IMG/VR virus record: IMGVR_UViG_3300017782_005987
Location: 1-64,000 of that record
Direction: 5' to 3' (one strand)
Source of the DNA: a virus
DNA length: 64,000 bases
This document shows, one piece after another, positions 60,328-64,000 of the stretch. Made by a program: the position numbers and the translations under genes. Position 1 is the stretch's first letter. Each line of letters begins with the position of its first letter. Below the pieces are notes generated by a model that worked only from the letters and a program-made list of their open reading frames with translations, was not told the DNA's origin and searched no databases.

Positions 60328-60506
60328 TGACTGATGAACAAGCCTCAAAAATACTAGACGCTGGACGTTTAAAAGAGATTATTGAGCGTCAAGGCACTAT
60401 CTGGGTTATAGAAACTGTTAATAACTCTATTTGGTCAGATAAGCAGCATCATGTTGCTACAAGCCCTGAAGAACAACGAATTTATGATTTAAGGAGAACA
60501 GACTAA
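60327..60506 (+). CDS. Hypothetical protein, 59 aa
   Basis: ATG 60327 shares a base with the previous stop. Product MTDEQASKILDAGRLKEIIE, then RQGTIWVIETVNNSIWSDKQ, soluble alpha/beta. No family recognised. Confidence 0.52.
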   Translation: MTDEQASKILDAGRLKEIIERQGTIWVIETVNNSIWSDKQHHVATSPEEQRIYDLRRTD

Positions 60507-60727
60507 TGTGGGTTGAATTAGATGACGAACAAACAGACGCTGTAGTAGTTCATTCATTAACAAACTGGATGATTCAATTACTAGATGACGAGGACACTCC
60601 AGAACGTTGGGATACTATTATGAATCTATATTGTGCTTTACAATATTACATAACACCAGAACAACTTGATAATATGTTTGAAGAATATCCAGAATTTGCT
60701 GAAATGTTTGACGAGGAGGATGAATAA
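60506..60727 (+). CDS. Hypothetical acidic helical protein, 73 aa
   Basis: TAATG coupling and AAGGAGAACAGACTA site. Strongly acidic (LDDEQTDAVVVHSLTNWMIQ; PEQLDNMFEEYPEFAEMFDE). No family recognised. Confidence 0.52.
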   Translation: MWVELDDEQTDAVVVHSLTNWMIQLLDDEDTPERWDTIMNLYCALQYYITPEQLDNMFEEYPEFAEMFDEEDE

Positions 60728-60909
60728 TGTATGAAGGTGTAACAATTCCGTGTGGTCTTAAAATAAAAAATGGTCAAATTGTAACTGAACCACAACATGA
60801 TTTTGAGGCAATCAAATCTTTTATTCTAAAGATCAATGCTGGGCCAATTCCGCAAACCGTTGCTAAACGCAAGGCTCGCGAAGAAGCATTGAACAAGAAA
60901 CGCAGATAA
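60727..60909 (+). CDS. Hypothetical protein, 60 aa
   Basis: Last gene of the right-hand plus-strand operon, TAATG coupled. Acidic first half and very basic end (AKRKAREEALNKKRR). Followed by a bidirectional terminator. No family recognised. Confidence 0.52.
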   Translation: MYEGVTIPCGLKIKNGQIVTEPQHDFEAIKSFILKINAGPIPQTVAKRKAREEALNKKRR

Positions 60910-60935
60910 TCCTATGTCTCTTAGAGACAAACTTA

Positions 60936-60960
60936 AGAGGGCTTACGCCCTCTTTTTTTA
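60936..60960. terminator. Bidirectional rho-independent terminator
   Basis: AGAGGGC (60936-60942), loop TTAC, GCCCTCT (60947-60953), then seven T residues on the plus strand; on the minus strand the flanking A-run gives fewer T residues (TTAAG). It ends the plus-strand operon and lies directly behind the minus-strand tRNA at 60965. Confidence 0.82.
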
Positions 60961-60964
60961 TTTT

Positions 60965-61051
60965 TGGCTCTGGGGGAAGGACTCGAACCTCCACACTATC
61001 TCAAGCACACGAGAAACAATCGTGCGTGTCTACCAATTTCACCACCCCAGA
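60965..61051 (-). tRNA. Class II (long variable arm) tRNA with anticodon GTT
   Basis: An 87-nt tRNA on the minus strand: perfect acceptor stem TCTGGGG/CCCCAGA, G73, encoded CCA; D-arm GGTGAAATTGGTAGACACG, the sequence typical of tRNA-Leu; anticodon stem CACGA/TCGTG, loop TTGTTTC giving GTT (Asn); 15-nt variable region TGCTTGAGATAGTGT; T-arm GGAGG-TTCGAGT-CCTTC. Asn tRNAs are class I, so body and anticodon disagree. G73 is used by Asn tRNAs, whereas Leu needs A73. U37 next to the anticodon is unusual (nearly always a purine). It starts 5 nt after the stop of the synthetase-like gene at 61057. Confidence 0.93.
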
Positions 61052-61056
61052 TTAAG

Positions 61057-61899
61057 TTATGCTGCCTGGGCTAAAGCCTGTTGCTTTTCTAGTGCAGGAA
61101 TCATACGTGTAATACCTATGCCTCCTCCTACTCTTTGAAAAAAGTCAAACTCTAAAAACTTTTCTAGTTCTGCTTCGACTCTTTCCTTACCAAATAGTTT
61201 GAATAGTAACTCTGCGTACTCCCCGTCTACAATACTGTGGAATGTATCGCGCATCATGTCAACATCACAAGAACGTTCTGCTGATCCAATGGTTTCCATA
61301 CCGCCTAGGATTACATCCATCTTCTTGGCTGTGTTGCCGTCATCGTTTCTTGCCATGTTCCAGAAAGGCGATGTTAGTTCAGGGAAGTTTGTAATAAGTG
61401 TTTGACCAAACTCTTTTTCCATTGCAAGTTCGTGTTCTGCTTCCATTTCTGTATCTGCACTTAGTCCAAAGTGTTGTTGCCATTCAGCATAAGTCTTTTC
61501 TGTAATGTTACCAAAACCTAAGTATTCACATAGTTCATACTCCATTGTTTTTAGATCATCTACACTGCCTGGCATTTCAAATTCAAACATTGGAAAGATG
61601 ATATCATGTCTGCCTGGAATTGCATTAGGTTCTTGCCTATATGATGTGGAGACACAAAAAAAGCCCTTTGAACAGGGCTGGGAAAGCAATTCATGTTCTA
61701 GCCACATTTGACCAGTTTGTGGAAGAGGCCAAACATTGCCTGCATAGTTATATGTCGCTACATTAAACGGATCTTCACATGCAGCAAGTATACTAAGTCT
61801 ATTTTGTGTGTGGACTTCTAAGAATCCTTTTTCCAAAAAAAATGACCTTAAAAGGCCAACAGTTTCAGTAAATTTTGTGGGTGATATTAGTTGTGTCAT
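61057..61899 (-). CDS. Class IIb aminoacyl-tRNA synthetase core (AsnRS/AspRS-like) without anticodon-binding domain
   Basis: The 280-residue protein consists only of a catalytic core: motif 2 around VSTSYRQEP...GRHD (R88, E90, R97), MFEFEM, the GGMETIGSAER segment (199-209) equivalent to the AsnRS/AspRS E-x-x-G-G-S-Q-R motif, and motif 3 GGGIGITR (258-265). Normal AsnRS or AspRS has an N-terminal OB-fold that reads the anticodon; none is present. The core resembles AsnRS-derived asparagine synthetases of Archaea and amino-acid ligase paralogues. It lies in an operon whose only other gene is the class II tRNA(GTT), 5 nt downstream, behind a perfect promoter. It may charge that tRNA or make asparagine. 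Confidence 0.85.
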   Translation of the reverse strand: MTQLISPTKFTETVGLLRSFFLEKGFLEVHTQNRLSILAACEDPFNVATYNYAGNVWPLPQTGQMWLEHELLSQPCSKGFFCVSTSYRQEPNAIPGRHDIIFPMFEFEMPGSVDDLKTMEYELCEYLGFGNITEKTYAEWQQHFGLSADTEMEAEHELAMEKEFGQTLITNFPELTSPFWNMARNDDGNTAKKMDVILGGMETIGSAERSCDVDMMRDTFHSIVDGEYAELLFKLFGKERVEAELEKFLEFDFFQRVGGGIGITRMIPALEKQQALAQAA

Positions 61900-61938
61900 T
61901 TCAATTCCTTTCTTTTGCTGAAAATTTCACTTCAGAAG

Positions 61939-61967
61939 ATTATAGCAAAATAATTAGAATATGTCAA
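61939..61967 (-). promoter_or_regulatory. Perfect TTGACA-17-TATAAT promoter of the synthetase/tRNA operon
   Basis: TTGACA (61962-61967), 17 bp, TATAAT (61939-61944) on the minus strand, the only promoter in the window matching both consensus boxes exactly. A GAAAGGAATTGAA site precedes the ATG at 61899. It lies directly behind the stop of the FG-GAP fibre gene. Confidence 0.88.
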
Positions 61968-61981
61968 TAACTTTTTTAATT

Positions 61982-63409
61982 TTAAGTTGCTTCAAAGAAA
62001 TAAGCTGCTCCAGATTCACTTCCGTTTTCGTCATCACCCCGTGCTGCAGCAAAGGCAACTGAACCATCACCACTAATATCTACAGCTTGTCCAAGATAAT
62101 CTCTATCATCAAGCAATCCGCCTGCATCTAATTTTCTTACTTGTGTCCAAGTTGTTCCATCTCTTGAATAAAGATAAGCTGCACCATGGAATGTTTTTGG
62201 ATCTCCATCACCGCCGTCTTCAAATGCTGCGCCAACAATAGCAAAACTACCATCAGTACTAATAGCACAAGCATATCCAAATGAATCTGTAGCACCTGCA
62301 TCTGATGCTACTAGCTTAGCTTGTTGAGCCCAGCTAGTACCTGATCTTAAATAGATATAGGCTGCTCCAGCTCTATCTATGGGGTCTCCACTACCACCAT
62401 CTTCCCAAGAAGTACCAACAATAGCATAGTTCCCATCACCGCTCATATCTGCGCCAAAACCTAGTCTATCTTCAAGTTGAGCATCTGAAGTTTGAAAATT
62501 TGCTTGTTGTGACCAGGTAGAGCCTGATCTGGTAAAGATATATGCCATACCCACATCTGACGCAGTTGTGTCTTCATATGGTGCGCAAGCGATAATATAA
62601 TCACCATCATCACTAATTCTCGTGCCAAAACCAAGTTTGTCCTGAGAACCAGCATTAGAAGCTGTTAATTTTTGTTGTTGTGACCATGTAGAGCCTGATC
62701 TTGTGAAAACATATACTGCCCCTAAGTTGGTTGATTGATCATATGGCGCACCAATTGCAACATAAGTACCATCAGCATTTATATCAACATTATACCCAAA
62801 TTGAGCGCCTTCATAAGCATCTGACGCTGTTAATTTTTGTTGTTGGGACCAAGAAGTGCCTGATCTTACAAAGATGTAAGCAGCTCCATGATTATCGTTT
62901 CCTGATCCTGTACCTCCATATTGTGCGCCAACAACAGCATAGGTTCCATCTTCGCTTAATGCTACATCATATCCAAAGGCATCGTTAACTTCTGCATCGG
63001 ACGCTGTTAATTTAGCTTGTTGTGACCAACTTCCACTGGATTTTAAATAAACATAAGCCGCACCAGCACCAGATGTTGGATCTCCTGATCCACCGTCTTC
63101 TTGTTCTGCGCCAACAATAGCATAGTTCCCATCTTTACTTATTCTTACTGAAGCACCAAAATTATCAGATGCTTGACCGTCTGATGCAGTTATTTTAGTT
63201 TGAGTAGGAGTATTAGTCCAGTCAAATGAGGCAGCTCCGCTAGAAATGTAAACATTAGATTGAAAAAAAGTGTTACTGACATAAGCATTTGAACCATCAT
63301 ATAAAAATAGACGGTTCTGCTCTATATCAATCACTATTTCACCATTAGCGCCTGGATATGTATTTGCTTTATTATATGAAGCGGCTCTCGCCCATTTAAT
63401 TATTGCCAT
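61982..63409 (-). CDS. FG-GAP-repeat tail-fibre/adhesin protein
   Basis: The 475-residue protein begins with a fibre attachment leader (YPGANGEIVIDIEQNRLFLY) like that of phage tropism determinants. Then come seven near-identical units: a KLTASDA/QQxKL strand, D-x-FGxxVxIS-x-DGxYAIVGA and a GAAYVY strand. This is the FG-GAP/integrin-type beta-propeller repeat; seven units would make one closed propeller (about residues 70-475). AAAGGATAAAAA precedes the ATG. It is probably a receptor-binding head. An equivalent protein is encoded upstream in the same strand. Confidence 0.8.
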   Translation of the reverse strand: MAIIKWARAASYNKANTYPGANGEIVIDIEQNRLFLYDGSNAYVSNTFFQSNVYISSGAASFDWTNTPTQTKITASDGQASDNFGASVRISKDGNYAIVGAEQEDGGSGDPTSGAGAAYVYLKSSGSWSQQAKLTASDAEVNDAFGYDVALSEDGTYAVVGAQYGGTGSGNDNHGAAYIFVRSGTSWSQQQKLTASDAYEGAQFGYNVDINADGTYVAIGAPYDQSTNLGAVYVFTRSGSTWSQQQKLTASNAGSQDKLGFGTRISDDGDYIIACAPYEDTTASDVGMAYIFTRSGSTWSQQANFQTSDAQLEDRLGFGADMSGDGNYAIVGTSWEDGGSGDPIDRAGAAYIYLRSGTSWAQQAKLVASDAGATDSFGYACAISTDGSFAIVGAAFEDGGDGDPKTFHGAAYLYSRDGTTWTQVRKLDAGGLLDDRDYLGQAVDISGDGSVAFAAARGDDENGSESGAAYFFEAT

Positions 63410-63420
63410 TTTTTATCCTT

Positions 63421-64000
63421 TTATACTTCAAAAATGTAACCTGCACCTGTCGAGGCGCCTGGATCACCTGATCCACCATCTTCATCAGCGGCACCGGCAA
63501 AAACAAACTTACCAGTATCACTAATTTCTATACTTTTACCAAACTTATCAGAGGCTTGCGCATCAGATGCTAATAATTTAGCTGCTTGTGTCCAAGATGT
63601 GCCGTCTCTTTCAAAAACATAAGCAGCTCCTGTGTCACTAGAACCTCCACTATCTGCTCGTTCTGCTCCAACAACAATAAGAGAACCAGTATTATTGATT
63701 GAGACATCTATACCAAATCGATCATATTGTGCTAGATCATCTGGTCTTACTTTTGCTTGTTGTGTCCAAGTTGTTCCTGAACGAGTAAAGATATAGGCAG
63801 AACCTGATAAGCTATATTCAGACCCACTAACAGTCAAAGAATCGCCATAAGCACCGACAACAGCATAAGTGGCGTCAGAATTTAAATCTACTCCGTGACC
63901 AAAGTAATCAGAAGCTGCTGCATCGTCTGCAGTTATTTTAGCTTGTTGAGCCCATGACGTACCAGTTCTTAAGAAGACGTATGCACTACCTGATGAATTT
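63421..64000 (-). CDS. FG-GAP-repeat fibre protein (C-terminal part; runs off window)
   Basis: The reading frame is open from the window edge (GSAYVFLRTGTSWAQQAKIT...) through three FG-GAP units to the stop at 63421. It shares the ASDAQASDKFGKSIEISDTG / YAVVGA pattern with the complete gene at 61982, which starts 11 bases after this stop. The pair looks like a tandem duplication. The N-terminus is outside the window. Confidence 0.78.
   Translation of the reverse strand, partial: NSSGSAYVFLRTGTSWAQQAKITADDAAASDYFGHGVDLNSDATYAVVGAYGDSLTVSGSEYSLSGSAYIFTRSGTTWTQQAKVRPDDLAQYDRFGIDVSINNTGSLIVVGAERADSGGSSDTGAAYVFERDGTSWTQAAKLLASDAQASDKFGKSIEISDTGKFVFAGAADEDGGSGDPGASTGAGYIFEV

Noticed and set aside
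60965-61051. Reading the class II tRNA as an ordinary tRNA-Leu or tRNA-Ser
   Set aside because: The anticodon stem and 7-base loop are unambiguous and give GTT; no shift gives a Leu or Ser anticodon without breaking the stem.

Overview
The window is AT-rich, almost fully coding, and carries genes in tight overlapping runs (many ATGA or TAATG junctions). It contains phage lysis genes (T4-type lysozyme, overlapping Rz/Rz1-type spanins, an EF-hand holin candidate, a class 3 lipase), several tail-fibre or adhesin proteins (LamG, Kelch-like, FG-GAP and S74-chaperone types), ThyX, PhoH, bS21, a protein-kinase-like protein, eight ordinary tRNAs and many genes of 30 to 150 codons. This is part of a large tailed-phage genome of the marine type. 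No terminase, portal, capsid or replication gene lies here, so the morphotype cannot be assigned. A circularly permuted two-piece tmRNA with the tag ANDNFAIEDYRLAA points to an alphaproteobacterial host.

Layout. 1-4931 (minus): a sugar operon with ADP-heptose kinase and epimerase, four glycosyltransferase-like proteins and a methyltransferase. 5067-7511 (minus): a Rieske-like oxygenase without cluster ligands, the tmRNA with an ORF in its intervening segment, and bS21. 7709-11904 (plus): small genes, a formamidopyrimidine-DNA glycosylase without zinc ligands, a DsbA-like protein and a PD-(D/E)XK nuclease. 12001-17385: an A-type Fe-S carrier, three fibre proteins and a metallothionein-like peptide. 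17394-22244: lysis and envelope genes, a secreted nuclease and ThyX. 22239-32734 (minus): a 10.5-kb operon with four radical SAM proteins, three probable Fe(II)/2-oxoglutarate oxygenases, a methyltransferase and a protein ending in CHASCHGNCHGSRGRR, which looks like a peptide-modification (RiPP-like) system. 32735-42294: metalloprotease, two tRNAs, a nucleotidyltransferase-cupin fusion, a SleB-like hydrolase, two large fibres, peroxiredoxin and PhoH. 42295-44740: about 2.4 kb largely occupied by structured non-coding RNAs, each with its own promoter. 44741-49565: heptose adenylyltransferase (completing the kinase and epimerase at the left end), glycosyltransferases, a fifth radical SAM protein and a methyltransferase. 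49665-60909: HSP20, six tRNAs and many small genes. 60965-61899 (minus): an isolated operon holding a class II aminoacyl-tRNA-synthetase core and, 5 nt after its stop codon, a long-variable-arm tRNA with the asparagine anticodon GUU. 61982-64000 (minus): FG-GAP fibre genes.

Most intergenic regions carry one promoter type: TTGCTW or a variant, exactly 17 bp, then TATAAT or a variant. It resembles a host sigma-70 promoter with a shifted -35 consensus. Two genes (11082 and 32734) start at or within a nucleotide or two of the predicted transcription start and may be leaderless.

The parts fit a phage that reshapes its host: heptose and other sugar synthesis, protein or peptide modification, ribosome and tRNA-level changes (bS21, tmRNA, tRNAs, the synthetase/tRNA pair), redox and Fe-S functions, and lysis. 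The four most unusual systems are the synthetase core/class II tRNA(GUU) operon, the permuted tmRNA enclosing an ORF, the radical SAM/CHxx-repeat operon, and the multi-RNA locus.
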